From the NCBI RefSeq assembly GCF_033118175.1, contig NC_083714.1, positions 1,116,001 through 1,180,000 on the forward strand: DNA of 64,000 nt. Direction: 5' to 3'. Shown here piece after piece: positions 13,607-26,073 of the stretch (its first letter is position 1; each line of letters begins with the position of its first letter). Source of the stretch: Dama dama. Taxonomy: Eukaryota; Chordata; Mammalia; Artiodactyla; Cervidae. The notes under the pieces were generated by a model. The model saw only the letters and a list, made by a program, of their open reading frames with translations, ran no database searches and was not told the origin of the DNA. Made by a program: the position numbers and the translations under genes.

Positions 13607-16600
13607 TGAAAAGGTGTGAAAAATATGAAGAGCTTCAAAAGGTGTGAAAAATATGAAGAGCTTCAAAAGGTGTCAAAAATATGAGGAGCATGAAACGTTC
13701 TGAAAAATAGGAGGAGCATGAAGCAGTGTTGAAAAACATGAAGAGTCTGAAAAGGTGTGAAAAATACGAAGAGCTTCAAAGGGTGTCAAAAATATGAATA
13801 TTATGAAACGGTGTGAAATATAGGAGAAGCATGAAGCGGTGTTCCAAAACATGAAGAGCCTGAAAAAGTGTGAAATATATGAAGAGCTTCAAAAGTCGTG
13901 AAAAATATGAGGAGCATGAAAAGTGCTGAAAAATAGGCGGAGCATGAAACTGTGTTGAAAACATGAAAGGTCTGAAAAGTTGTGAAAAATATGAAGAGCT
14001 TCAAAAGGTATCAAAAATATGAGGAGCATGAAACGGTCTGAAAAATAGGAGGAGCATGAAACGGTGTTGAAAACCTGAAGCACCTGAAAAGGTGTGAAAA
14101 ATATGAAGAGGTTCAAAACATGTCAAAAATATGAGGAGCATGAAACGGTGTTCAGAAACATGAAGAGCCTGAAAAGGTGTGAAAAATATGAAGAGCTTCA
14201 AAAGGTGTCAAAAATATGCGGAGCATGAAACGGTCTGAAAAATAGGAGCAGTATGAAGCGGTGTTGAAAATCATGAAGATTTTAAATGGTGTGAAAAACA
14301 TGAAGAGCTTCAAAAGGTGTCAAAAATATGAGGAGCATGAAACAGTCTGAAAAATAGGAGAATCATGTAACGGTATTCAAAAACATGAAGTGCCTGAATA
14401 GGTGTGAAATACATGAAGAGCTTCAAAAGGTGTCAAAATATGAGGAGCATGAAACGGTCTGAAAAATTGGAGAAGCATGAAGTGGTGTTCAAAAACATGA
14501 AGAGCCTGAAAAGGTGTGAAATACATGAAGAGCTTCAAAAGGTGTCAAAAATATGAGGAACATGAAGTGGTGTTGAAAAAGATGAAGAGCATTAAAAGTT
14601 GTGGAAAATATGAAGAGCTTCAAAAAGTGTCAAAAATATGAGGAGCACGAAACGGTCTGAAAAATAGGAGGAGCATGAAACGGTGTTGAAACCCTGAAGC
14701 GCCTGAAAAGGTGTTAAAAATATGAAGAGTTTCAAAACATGTCAAAAATATGAGGAGGATGAAACTGTGAAAAATAGGAGAAGCATGAAACCGTGTTCAA
14801 AAACATGAAGAGCCTGAAAAGGTGTGAAAAATATGAAGAGCTTCAAAAGGTGTCAAAAATATGAGGAGCATGAAATGGTCTGAAAAATAGGAGGAGCATG
14901 AAGCGGTGTTCAAAAACATGAAGAGCCTGAAAAGGTGTGAAATATATGAAGAGCTTCAAAAGGTGTCAAAAATATGAAGAGCTACAAAATGTGTGAAAAA
15001 TATGAGGAGAATGAAACTTCTGAAATTTAGGAGGAGCATGAAAGGGTGTACAAAAACATGAAGAGCCTGAAAAGGTGTGAAAAATATGAAGAGCTTCAAA
15101 AGGTGTCAAAAATACAAGGAGCATGAAATAGTCTGAAAAATAGGAAGAGCATGAAACGGTGTTGAAAAACTTGAAGAGCCTGAAAAAGTGTGAATTATAT
15201 GAAGAGCTTCAAAACGTGTCAAAAATATGAGGAGCATGATACGGTCTGAAAAATAGGAGGAGCATGAAGCGGTGTTGAAAGACATGAAGAGACTGAAAAG
15301 GTGTGAAAAATATGAAGAGCTTCAAGAGGTGTCAAAAATATGTGGAGCATGAAACGGTCTGAAAAATAGGAGGAGTATGAAGCGGTGTTGAAAATCATGA
15401 AGATCCTAAATGGTGTGAAAAACATGAAGAGCTTCAAAAAATGTCAAAAATATGAGGAGCATGAAACAGTCTGAAAAATAGGAGAATCATGTAACGGTGT
15501 TGAAAAACATGAAGAGCATGAAAAGGTGTGAAAAATATGATGAGCTTCAAAAGGTGTCAAAAATATGAGAAGCTTGAAACGGTTTGAACAATAGGAGGAG
15601 CATCAAACTGTGTTGAAAAACATGAAGAGCCTGAAAACGTGTGAAAAATATGAAGAGCTTCAAAAGGTGTCAAAAAAGAGATGTGCATGAAACCGTCTGA
15701 AAAAGAGGGGAAGCATGAAGCAGTGTTGAAAAACTTGAAGAGCCTGAAAAGGTGTGAAAAATATGAAGAGCTTCAAAAGGTGTCAAAAATATGAGGAGCA
15801 TGAAACGGTCTGAAAAATAGGAGGAGCATGAAACCGTGTTCAAAAACATGAACAGCCTGAAAAGGTGTGAAAAATATGAAGAGCTTCCAAAGGTGTAAAA
15901 AATACGAAGAGCATGAAGCGGTGTTAAAAAACATGAAAAGCCTGAAAAGGTGTGAAAAATATGAAGAGCTTCAAAAGGTGTCAAAAATATGAGAAGCATG
16001 AAACGCTCTGAAAAATATGAGGAGCATGAAACGGTGTTCAAAAATATGAAGAGCCTGAAAAGGTGTGAAAAATATGAAGAGCTTCAAAAGGTCTGAAAAA
16101 TAGGAGGAGCATGAAGTGGTGTTGAAAAACATGAAGAGCCTGAAAAGGTGTGAAAAATATGAAGAGCTTCAAAAGGTGTGAAAAATATGAAGACCTTCAA
16201 AAGGTGTCAAAAAGGAGATGAGCATTAAACGGTCTGAAAAAGAGGAGGAGCATGAAGCGGTGTTGAAAAACATGAAGAGCCTGAAATCGTGTGAGAAATA
16301 TGAAGAGCCTCAAAAGTTGTCAAAAATATGAAGAGCTTCAAAAAGTGTCAAAAATGAGAGGAGCATGAAGCGGTCTGAAAAATAGGAGGAGGAGGAAGTG
16401 GTGTTGAAAAACATGAAGAGCCTGAAAAGGTGTGAAATATATGAAGAGCTTCAAAAGGTGTCAAATATATGAGGAACATGAAACGGTCTGAAAATTAGGA
16501 ACAGCTTGAAACGGTGTTCAGAAACATGAAGAGCCTGAAAAGGTGTGTACAATGTGAAGAGCTTCAAAAGGTGTGAAATACATCAGGAGCATGAAACGGT

Positions 16601-19008
16601 CTGAAAATAGGAGGAGCATGATGCGGTGTTCAAAAACATGAGGAGCCTGAAAATGTGTGAAAAATATGAAGAGCTTCAAAAGGTGTCAAAAATATGAGGA
16701 GCATGAAACGGTCTGAAAAATAGGAGGAGCATGAAGCGGTGTTCAAAAACATGAAGAGCCTGAAAAGGTATGAAATATATGAAGAGCTTCAAAAGGTGTG
16801 AAAAATATGAGGAGCATGAAACGGTCTGAAATTTAGGAGGAGCATGAAACGGTGTTGACAACATTAAGAGCCTGAAAAGGTGCGAAAAATTTGAAGAGCT
16901 TCAAAAGGTGTGAAAAATAGGCGGAGCATGAACCAGTGTTCAAAAACTTGAAGAGACTGAAAAGGTGTGAAAAATATGAAGACCTTAAAAAGGTGTCAAA
17001 AATATGAGGAGCATGACACGGTCTGAAATATAGGAGGAGCATGAAGCCTTGTTCAAAAACATGAAGAGCCTGAAAAGGTGTGAAAAATATGAAGAGATTC
17101 AAAAGGTGTGAAAACGTGAAGAGATTCAAAAGGTGTGAAATATATGAGGAGCATGAAACGGTCTGAAAAATATGGGGAGAACGAAACATTCAGAAAAATA
17201 GGAGGAGTATGAAGTGGTGTTCAAAAACATGAAAGCCTGAAAAGGTGTGAAAAATATGAAGAGCTTCAAAAGGTGTGAAATTCATGAGGAGTATGAAACG
17301 GTCTGAAAATTAGGAGGAGCATGAAGCTGTGTTCATAAACATGAAGAGCCTGAAAATCTGTGAAATATATGAAGAGCTTCAAAGGGTGTCAAAAATATGA
17401 GGAGCATGAAACGGTCTGAAAATAGGAGGAGCATGATGCGGTGTTCAAAAACATGAGGAGCCTGAAAAGGTGTGAAAAATATGAAGAGCTTCAAAACCTG
17501 TCAAAAATATGAGGAGCATGAAACGGTCTGAAAAATAGGAGGAGCATGATGCGGTGTTGAAAAACATGAAGAGCCTGAAAACGTGTGAAAAATATGAAGA
17601 TCTTCAAAAGGTATGAAAAAAATGAAGAGCTTCAAAAGGTGTCAAAAAAGAGATGAACATGAAACGGTCTGAAAAATAGGAGGAGCATGAAGTTGTGTTC
17701 AAAAAAATGAAGAGCATGAAAAGGTGTGAAAAATATAAAGAGCTTCAAAAGGTGTGAAAAATATGAGGAGCATGAAACGGTCTGAAATAAAGGAGGAACA
17801 TGAAGTGGTGTTGAAAAACATGAAGAGCCTGAAAACGTGTGAAAAATATGAAGAGCAACAAAAGATGTCAAAAATGAGTTGAGCATGAAACGGTCTGAAA
17901 AATTGGAGGAGCATGAAGCGGGGTTGAAAAACATGAAGAGCCTTAGAATGTGTGAAAAATATGAGGAGCTTGAAAATGTGTGAAAAATATGAGGAGCTTC
18001 AAAAGGTGTCAAAAATGAGATGAGCATGAAACGGCCTGAAAAATAGGAGGAGCATGAAGTGATGTTGAAAAACATGAAGAGCCTGAAATGTTGTGAAATA
18101 TATGAAGAGCTTCAAAAGATGTGAACAATAAGGGGAGCTTCAAAAATTGTCAAAAATATGAGGAGCCTGAAACGGTCTGAAAAATAGTAGGAGCAAGACA
18201 AGGTGTTCAAAAACATGAAGAGGCTGAAAATTAGTGAAAAATATGAAGAGCTTCAAGGGTTTCAAAAATATGAGGAGCATAAAACGGGCTGAAAAATAGG
18301 AGGAGCATGAAGCGGTGTGAAAAACATGAAGAGCCTGAAAAGGTGTGAAATACATGAAGAGCTTCTAAAGGTGTCAAAAATATGTGGAGCATGAAACGGT
18401 CTGGAAAATAGGAGGAGCATGAAGCGGTGTTCAAAAACATGAAGAGCCTGAAAAGGTGTGAAAAATATGAAGAGCTTCAAAAGGTGTGAAATACATGAGG
18501 AGCATGAAACTGTCTGAAAAATAGGAGGATCATGAAGCGGTGTTGAAAAACATTAGGAGCGTGAAAAGGTGTGAAAAATATGAAGAGCTTCAAAAGGTGT
18601 CAAATATATAAGGTGCATGAAACAGCTTGAAAAATATGATGAGCAAGAAACGGTTTTGAAAAGATGAAGCACCTGAAAAGGTGTGAAAGATATGAAGAGC
18701 TTCAAATGGTGTGAAATACATGAGGAGCATGAAACGGTCTGAAAAATAGGAGGAGCATGAATGTGTGCTAAAAAACATGAAGAGCCTGAAAAGGTGTGAA
18801 AAACATGAAGAGCTTCAAAAGGTGTGAAAGTATGAGGAGCATGAAACGGTCGGAAAAATAGGAGCATGAAGCAGTGTTCAAAAATATGAAGAGCCTGAAA
18901 AGGTGTGAAAAATATGAAGAGCTTCAAAATGTGTGAAAATATGAGGAGCATGAAATGGTCTGAAAAATAGGAGGAGCATGAAGCGGTGTTGAAAAACATG
19001 AAGAGCTT
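13607..19008 (+). repeat. 5,402-bp tandem duplication, copy 2
   Basis: Direct head-to-tail copy of 8,205-13,606. It is followed at about 19,009 by satellite carrying different variants, related to 51.7-52.0 kb and 54.4-54.6 kb. The near-identity shows a recent duplication or recent homogenisation. Confidence 0.92.
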
Positions 19009-19174
19009 GAAAAGGTGTGAAAAATATGAAGAGCTTCAAAAGGTGTCAAAAATATGAGGAGCATGAAACAGTCTGAAAAATAGGTGGAGCATGATGTGGT
19101 GTTGTAAAACATGAAGAGCCTGAAAAGCTGTGAAAAATATGAAGAGCTTCAAAAGGTGTCAAAATATGAGGAGC

Positions 19175-22100
19175 ATGAAACAGTCTGAAAAATAGGAGGA
19201 GCATGAAGCGGTGTTGAAAAAAATGAAGAGCCCGGAAAAGGTGGGAAAAATATGAAGAGCTTCAAAAGGCGTGAAATACATGAGGAGCATGAAACGGTCT
19301 GCAAAAAAGGAGGAGCATGAAGTTGTGTGGAAAAACATGAACAGCCTGAAAAGCTGTGAAAAATATGAAGAGCTTCTAAAGGTGTCAAAAATATGAGGAG
19401 CATGAATCGGTCTAAAAAATAGGAGGAGCATGAAGCGGTGTTCAACACTATGAAGAGCATGAAAAGGTGTGAAAAATATGAAGAGCTTCAAAATGTGTCA
19501 AAAACATGAGGATCGTAAAACGATGTGAAAAATAGGAGGAGCAAGAAGCGGTGTTGATAACATGAAGACCCTGAAAAGGTGTGAAAAATATGAAGAGCTT
19601 CAAGGGTTTCAAAAATATGAGGAGAATAAAACGGGCTGAAAAATAGGAGGAGCATGAAGCGGTGTTGAAAAACATGAAGAGCCTGAAAAGTTGTGAAAAA
19701 CATGAAGAGCTTCAAAAGGTATCAAAATTATGAGGAGCATGAAACCGTCTGAAAAAGAGTATGAGAATGAAACGGTTTTGAAAAAGATGAAGGGCATGAA
19801 AAGGTGTGAAAAATATGAAGAGCTTCAAAAGGTGTCAAAAATATGAGAAGCATGAAACGGTATGAAAAATAAGAGGAGCATGAAGCGGTGTTGAAAAAGA
19901 TGAATAGAATGAAAAGTTGTGAAAATTATGAAGAGCTTCAAAAAGTGTCAAAAATATGAGAAGCATGAAATGACCGAAAAATAGGAGGAGCATGAAGAGG
20001 TGTTGATAAAAATGAAGAGCCTGAAAAGGTGTGAAATATATGAAGAGCTTCAAAGGTGTCAAAAAGATGAGGAGAATGAAACTGTCTGAAAAATAGGAGG
20101 AGCATGAAGCGGTGGTCAAAAACATGAAGATCCTGAAAAGGTGTGAAAAATATGAAGAGTTTCAATAGGTGTGAAAAATATGAGGTGCATGAAACTGTCT
20201 GAAAAATAGGAGGATCATGAGGCGGTGTTGAAAAACATGAAGAGACTGAAAAGGTGTGAAAAATATGAAGAGCTTCAAAAGGTGTGAAAAATATGAGGAG
20301 CATGAAACGGTCTGCAAATTAGGAGGAGCATGAAGTGGTGTTGAAAAACATGAAGAGCCTGAAAAGTTTGAAAAATATGAAGAGCTTCAAAAGATGTGAA
20401 ATACATGAGGAGCATGAAACGGTCTGAAAAATAGCACGAGCATGAAGCGGTGTTGAAAAACATGAAGAGCCTGAAAAGGTGTGAAAATATGAAGAGCTTC
20501 AAAAGATGTGAAATACATGAGGAGCATGAAACGGTCTGAAAAATAGGAGGAGCATGAAACGGTGTTCAAAAACATGAAGAGCCTGAAAAGGTGTGAAAAA
20601 TATGAAGAGCTTCAAAAGGTGTGAAAAATATGAAGAGCTTCAAAAGCTGTCAAAATTGAGATGAGCATGAAACGGTCTGAAAAATAGGAGGAGAATGAAG
20701 TGGTGTTCAAAAACATGAAGAGCATGAAAAGGTGTGAAAATATAAAGAGCTTCAAAAGGTGTGAAAAATATGAGGAGCATGAAACGCTCTGAAAAATAGA
20801 AGGAGCATGAAGCGGTGTTCAAAACATGAAGAGTCTGAAAAGGTGTGAAAAATATGAAGAGCTTCAAAATGTGTCAAATATGAGGAGCATGAAACGGTCT
20901 GAAAAATAGGAGGAGCATGAAACGGTGTTCCAAAACATGAAAGCTTGAAAAGGTGTGGAAAATATGAAGAGCTTCAAAACGTGTCAAAAATATTAGAAGC
21001 ATGAAACGGTCTCAAAAATAGGAGGAGCATGAAGCGGTGTTGAAAAACATGAAGAGCCTGAAAAGGTGTGAAAAATATGAAGCGCTTCAAAAGGTGTGAA
21101 ATACATGAGGAGCATGAAACGGTCTGAAAAATACGAGGAGCATGAAGCGGTTTTCAAAAATATGAAGAGCCGGAAAAATTGTGAAAAATATGAAGAGCAT
21201 CAAAAGGTGTCAAAAATATGAGGAGCATGAAACGGTCTGAAAAATAGGAGGAGCATGAAGCGGTGTTCAAAAACATGAAGAGTCTGAAAAGGTGTAAAAA
21301 TATGAAGAGCTTCAAAAGGTGTGAAAAATATGAGGAGCTTCAAATGATGTCAAAAGTATGAGGGGCATGAAACTGTCTGAAAAATAGGAGGAACATGAAG
21401 CAGTTTTCAAAAACATGTAGAGCCTGAAAAGGTGTGAAAAATATGAAGAGCTTCAAAAGGTGTCAAAAATATGAGGAGCATGAAACGGTCTGAAAAATAG
21501 GAGGAGCATGAAACTGTGTTGAAATACATGAAATGCCTGAAATGGTGTGAAAAATATGAAGAGCTTTAAAACGTGTCAAAAATATGAGGAGCATGAAACG
21601 GTCTGAAAAATAGGAGGAGCATCAGGCGGTGTTCAAAAACATGAAGAGCCTGAAAACGTGTGAAAAATATGAAGATCTTCCAAAGATGTGAAAAATATGA
21701 ACAGCTTCAAAAGGTGTAAAAAATGAGATGAGCATGACGCGATCTGAAAAATAGGAGGAGCATGAAGTGGTGTTGAAAAATATGAAGAGCCTGAAAAGGT
21801 GTGAAAAATATGAAGAGCTTCAAAAGGTGTCAAAAATATGAGGAGCATGAAACGGTCTGAAAATTAGGAGGATCATGAAACAGTGTTCAAAAACATGAAG
21901 AGCCTGAAAAGGTGTGAAAAATATGCAGAGCTTCAAAAGGTGTGAAATATATGAGGAGCCTGAAACGGTCTGAAAAATAGGAGGAGCATGAAGCTGTGTT
22001 CAAACACATGAGAGCCTGAAAAGGTGTGAGAAATATGAAGAGCTTCAAAAGGTGTGAAAACATGAAGAGCATGAAACAGTCTGAAAATTAAGAGGAGCAT

Positions 22101-23760
22101 GAAACGGTGTTGAAATACATGAAGAGCCTGAAATGGTGTGAAAAATATGAAGTACTTCAAAAGGTGGGAAAAATATGAAGAGCTTCAATAGGTGTCAAAA
22201 ATGAGATTAGCATGAAACGGTCTGAAAAATAGGAGGAGCATGAAGCGGTGTTCAAAAAAATGAAGAGCTTGAAAAGGTGTGAAAAATATGACAAGCTTCA
22301 AAAGGTGTCAAATATGAGGAGCATGAAACGGTCTGAAAAGAGGAGGATCATGATGCGGTGCTGAAAAACATGAAGAGCCTGAAAAGCTGTGACAAATATG
22401 AAGAGCTTCAAAAGGTGTCAAAAATATGAAGAGCATGAAACAATCTGAAAAATAGGAGGAGGATGAAGCGGTTTTCAAAAACATGAGGAGCCAGAAAAGG
22501 TGTGGAAAATATGAAGAGCTTCAAAAGGTGTCAAAATATGAGGAGCATGAAACGGTATGAAAAATAGGAGGAGCATGAAACGGTGTTCAGAAACAGGAAG
22601 AGCTTGAAAAGGTGTGAAAAATATGAAGAGTTTCAAAAGGTGTGAAATACATGAAGAGCATGAAACCGTCTGAAAAATAGGAGGAGCATGAAGTCGTATT
22701 GAAAAACTTGAAGAGCCTGAAAAGGTGTGAAAAATATGAAGAGCTTCAAAAAGTGTGAAAAATATGAGGAGCTTCAAAAATTGTTAAAAATATGAGGAGT
22801 ACGAAACCGTCTGAACAATAGGAGGAGCATGAAGTGGTGTTGAAAAACAAGAAGAACCTGAAAAGGTGTGAAAAATATGAAGAGCTTCAAAAAGTGTCAA
22901 AAATATGAAGAGCATGAAACCGTCTGAAAAATAGGAAGATCATGAAGTGGTGTTGAAAAACATGAAGAGCCTGAAAAGGTGTGAAAATTATTAAGAGCTT
23001 CAAAAGGTGTGAAAAATATGAGGAGCACGAAACGGTCTGAAAAATAGGATGAGCATGAAACTGTTCTGAAAAAGATGAAGAGCATGAAAAGGTGTGAAAA
23101 ATATTAAGAGCTTCAAAATGTGTCAAAATATGAAAAGCATGAAACGACTGAAAAATAGATGGAGCATGAAGTGGTGTTGAAAAACAGGAAGAGATTGAAA
23201 TGGTAAGAAATATATGAAGAGCTTCAAAAGGTGTCAAAAATAGGATGAGGATGAAACAGTCTGAAAAATAGGAGGAGCATGAAGTGGTGTTGAAAAACTT
23301 GAAGAGCCCAAAAAGGTGTGAAAAATACGAAGATCTTCAAAAGGTGTCAAAAATATGAGGAGTATGAAACGGTCTGAAAAATAAGAGGAGCATGAAATGG
23401 TGTTGAAAAACATGAAGAGCCTGAAAAGTTGTGAAAAATATGAAGAGCTTCAAAAGGTGTCAAAAATACAAGGAGCATGAAACGGTCTGAAAAATAGGAG
23501 GAGCATGAAACGGTGTTGAAAAACATGAAGAACCTGAAAAGGTGTGAAAAATAAGAAGAGCTTCAAAAGGTGTCAAAAATATGAGGAGCATGTAACGGTC
23601 TGAAAAATAGGAGGAGCATGAAGCGGTGTTGAAAAACATGAAGAGCCTGAAAAGATGTGAAAAATATGAAGAGCTTCAAAAGGTGTCAAAAATATGAGGA
23701 GCCTGAAACTGTCTGAAAAATAGGAATAGCATGAAACGTTTTTTAAAGATGAAGAGCATG
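19175..23760 (+). repeat. Left satellite flank of the full-length L1 (long-range duplicate, copy 1)
   Basis: This flank matches about 57,660-62,215. The offset is 38,483 bp from about 19.2 to 22.2 kb, 38,822 from about 22.26 to 22.74 kb and 38,455 from about 23.1 kb through the L1 junction. Upstream of about 19,175 the two loci stop matching variant for variant. The homology continues into the L1 5' UTR, so flank and L1 were duplicated together. Confidence 0.88.
23745..23760 (+). repeat. Target-site duplication, left copy, full-length L1
   Basis: AAAGATGAAGAGCATG is directly followed by the L1 5' end. It is preceded by a run of T, so the bottom strand reads CTTT/AAAA, close to the L1 endonuclease preference TTTT/AA. 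The right copy, at 31,435-31,450, matches 14 of 16 bases, including ten contiguous ones. Confidence 0.8.
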
Positions 23761-24089
23761 GAAGATGGCGGAGGAGTAGGACGGGGAGACCACTTTCTCT
23801 CCTACAAATTCATCAAAAGAATAACTGAACGCAGAGCAAACTTCGCAAAACAACTTCTGATCACTAGCTGAGGTCATCAGGCGGCCAGAAAAGCAACCCA
23901 TTGTCTTCGAAAGGAGGTAGGACAAAATATAAAAGATAAAAAGTGAAACAAAAGAGCTAAGGACGGAGATCCGTCCCGGGAGCTCTTAGGCGGCATTGCT
24001 TGGGGTAGGGTCCGGGCCTGAGTGCCCTGAGGACAATCGGAGGGAACTTCTGTGAGTTGCCAACTTGAACTGTGGGAGACCAAAGGAGA

Positions 24090-24700
24090 GAGAGTAAATT
24101 AGCCGGCCCGAACACACTGCCGGCCGTTCGCAGAACAAAGAGACCGAGAGGGTCCAGAGAGGAGCTCGCAGGCTGCGGACCGGCCCAGCCCCGCCGGAGG
24201 CAGGAGGCAGGGGGGAGGGGAAGGTCGCGGCGAGACACAGGGCGCAGGCACCCGACCGGCGCGGGCGGGGACTGGGGCTGGGGACGCGGAGGGCAGAAGG
24301 CGCGCGCACCCGACTGGCGCCAGCGGAAACTGAGACTGGGTCCGCGGAGGGGAGGGGGCGCGCCACACCTGGGGAGAGTGCGCCCACCGAGCCCCTGGCT
24401 GCCTGGACCGCTCTGACGGGGAAGGCACTGAGAGCAGGCGCAGCTTTCCCCTCCGCGCTTTTGTGGAACACCCGAGGGCTGGAACCTCGCGCAGCGCGGG
24501 GCGCGCTCCATATAGAACAGCCGGGAGCCTGAGCAGCGCAGAGGAGAGAGCAGCGTCAGCCCCTCCTGGCAGCCCCAGCCCACCCCCGCGGCGCAAGCCC
24601 TGCGGCGCCAGCCCCTCCCCGCAGAGCGACGGAACTAGCTGCCTGAATAAGAGTCCACCTCCGCCCGCCTGTGTCAGGGCGGAAATGAGGCTCTGAAGAG
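24090..24700. promoter_or_regulatory. CpG-island-like segment of the L1 5' UTR
   Basis: A dense CpG and GC stretch (for example CCGGCGCGGGCGGGG near 24,255 and GCGCAGCGCGGGGCGCGC near 24,489) that contrasts sharply with the 39% G+C satellite. In L1 elements such a region is the normal target of silencing DNA methylation. The retained CpGs suggest the insertion has had little time to decay by deamination. That is inference; no methylation data are visible in sequence. Confidence 0.75.
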
Positions 24701-24895
24701 ACCGGCAAACAGAAGCCAAATAAACAAAGGGAACCGCTTCAGAAGGGACTGGTGCAACAGATTAAAATCCCTCTAGGAAACATTGTCTACACCAGAGGAG
24801 CCTGTAGATATCGAGAAGCATAAGCTGGAACGAGGAGCTATCTGAAACTGAGCCGAACCCACACTGACCGCAACAGCTCCAGAGAAACTCCTAGA

Positions 24896-25190
24896 TATAA
24901 TTTTACTTTTTTCTCTTTTTTTTATTTTTTTTTATTTTATTTTTCTTTTTTTCTTTTTTATTTTTTCTCTTTTATTTTCCTTGAAAATCCCCTATTACTC
25001 CCCCATTACTCCTTAACTTTCATTTCCATAGACTTTTACGATTTTTTAATTAGGGGGGAAAAAATAATTTTTTTTCCCTTTTTTTTTTTCTTTTTTTTTT
25101 CTTTTTCTTTCTTTTCTTTCTTTCCTTTCTCTCTTCTATTTTCTATTTTTCTTTTTATCTTATTTCTTTTAAAGTCCTCTAGTACTCCTC
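24896..25190 (+). repeat. T-rich polypyrimidine tract in the L1 5' UTR
   Basis: Almost pure T with interspersed C, A and short TTTC or TTTA motifs, interrupted by a non-repetitive stretch at about 24,980-25,060. The tract differs in length from its duplicate at about 63,357-63,650 through poly-T indels. A nearby A-run is 17 bases here (25,233-25,249) and 19 bases in the duplicate. Confidence 0.8.
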
Positions 25191-26073
25191 TACTACTCCT
25201 TAATTTTCATTTTCAATACACTATAACCTTACAAAAAAAAAAAAAAAAAGAAGAGAAGCCCTATTTTTAAACCGAAGATTATTCTCTCCCAATCTTGACT
25301 CTCTGTTTTCTACCTCAGAACATCTCTATTTCCTCCTTTCCCCTTCTCTTCCCAATCCAATTCTGTGAATCTTTGTAGGTGACTGGGCTACGGAGAACAC
25401 TCTGGGAACAGACAGCTGTGTAGATCTGTCTCTCTCCTCTTGAGTCCCCCTTTTTCTCCTCCTGTTCATCTCTATCTCCCTCCTCCCTCTCCTCTTCTTC
25501 ATGTGACTCTGTGAACCTCTCTGGGTGTCCCTAACGGGGGAGAATCTTTTAGCCATTAACCTAGAAGTTTTCTTATCAGGGCTGCATAGTTGGAGAAGTC
25601 CTGAGACTACAGGAAGAATAAAACTGAAATCCAGAGGCAGGAGACTTAAGCCCAAAACCTGAGAACACCAGAAAACTCCTGACTACAAGGAACTTTAAGT
25701 AATAAGTGACTGTCCAAAAGCCTCCATACCTACACTGAAACCAACCACCACACAAGAGCCAATAAGTTTCAGAGCAAGACATACCACACAAATTCTCCAG
25801 CAACGCAGGAACATAGCCCTGAACATCAACATACAGGCTGCCCAAGGTCACACCTAACACATAGACCCATCTCAAAACTCATTACTGGGCACTCCATTGC
25901 TCTCCAAAGAGTAGAAATCAAGTTCCACGCACCAGAACACTGATGCAAGCTTCCCTAACCAGGAAACCTTGACAAGTCTAACCCCACCCACTGGGTTAAT
26001 CCTCCACAACAAAAAGGAACCACAGACCTCCAGAATACAGAAAGCCCACTCCAGATACAGCAATCTAAACAAG

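Larger units (their letters stand above)
1..23760 (+). repeat. Satellite block I: 113-bp four-subunit tandem array
   Basis: Uninterrupted tandem repeats. The dominant repeat is about 113 bp, built of four related subunits. A (28 bp) starts GAAGAGCCTGAAAAGGTGTG, B (28 bp) starts GAAGAGCTTCAAAAGGTGTC, C (28 bp) starts GAGGAGCATGAAACGGTCTG and D (29 bp) starts GAGGAGCATGAAGCGGTGTT. Each ends in an A-rich stretch (AAAAATAT, AAAAATAG or AAAAACAT). The usual order is A-B-C-D, but extra A/B copies and missing subunits occur. No reverse-complement copies were seen, so the block has a single orientation. Nothing here resembles a host gene, tRNA or rRNA. I do not recognise the satellite as a named ruminant family. 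Confidence 0.95.
23761..26073 (+). promoter_or_regulatory. L1 5' UTR / internal promoter
   Basis: Untranslated leader before ORF1, expected to hold the internal RNA polymerase II promoter. It has three parts. The first is a YY1-like AAGATGGCGG at the first bases, which in other L1s directs correct start-site use. The second is a CpG-rich, G+C-rich segment at about 24,090-24,700. The third is a long T/pyrimidine-rich tract at about 24,896-25,190, followed by a moderately AT-rich region up to ORF1. Short frames on both strands overlap in the CpG-rich part and look composition-driven. The first 1.77 kb is repeated at 62,216-64,000. Confidence 0.85.

Noticed and set aside
1..23760. A CRISPR array, suggested by about 28-bp repeats.
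   Set aside because: The repeats are contiguous with no unique spacers, vary among themselves, and sit with a mammalian L1. This is a eukaryotic satellite.
24072..24416. Plus-strand 114-codon frame and a 77-codon frame at 24,463-24,696 in the L1 5' UTR, repeated at 62,527 and 62,918.
   Set aside because: Arg/Pro/Gly-rich and overlapping other open frames on both strands of a CpG-rich promoter. They match no L1 protein and are best explained by high G+C.
25969..26073. Upstream in-frame ATG at 25,969 as the ORF1 start (343 residues).
   Set aside because: The extra 35 residues do not look like the start of L1 ORF1p. The ATG at 26,074 gives the expected basic N-terminus followed by the coiled coil. 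It remains a possible alternative start.
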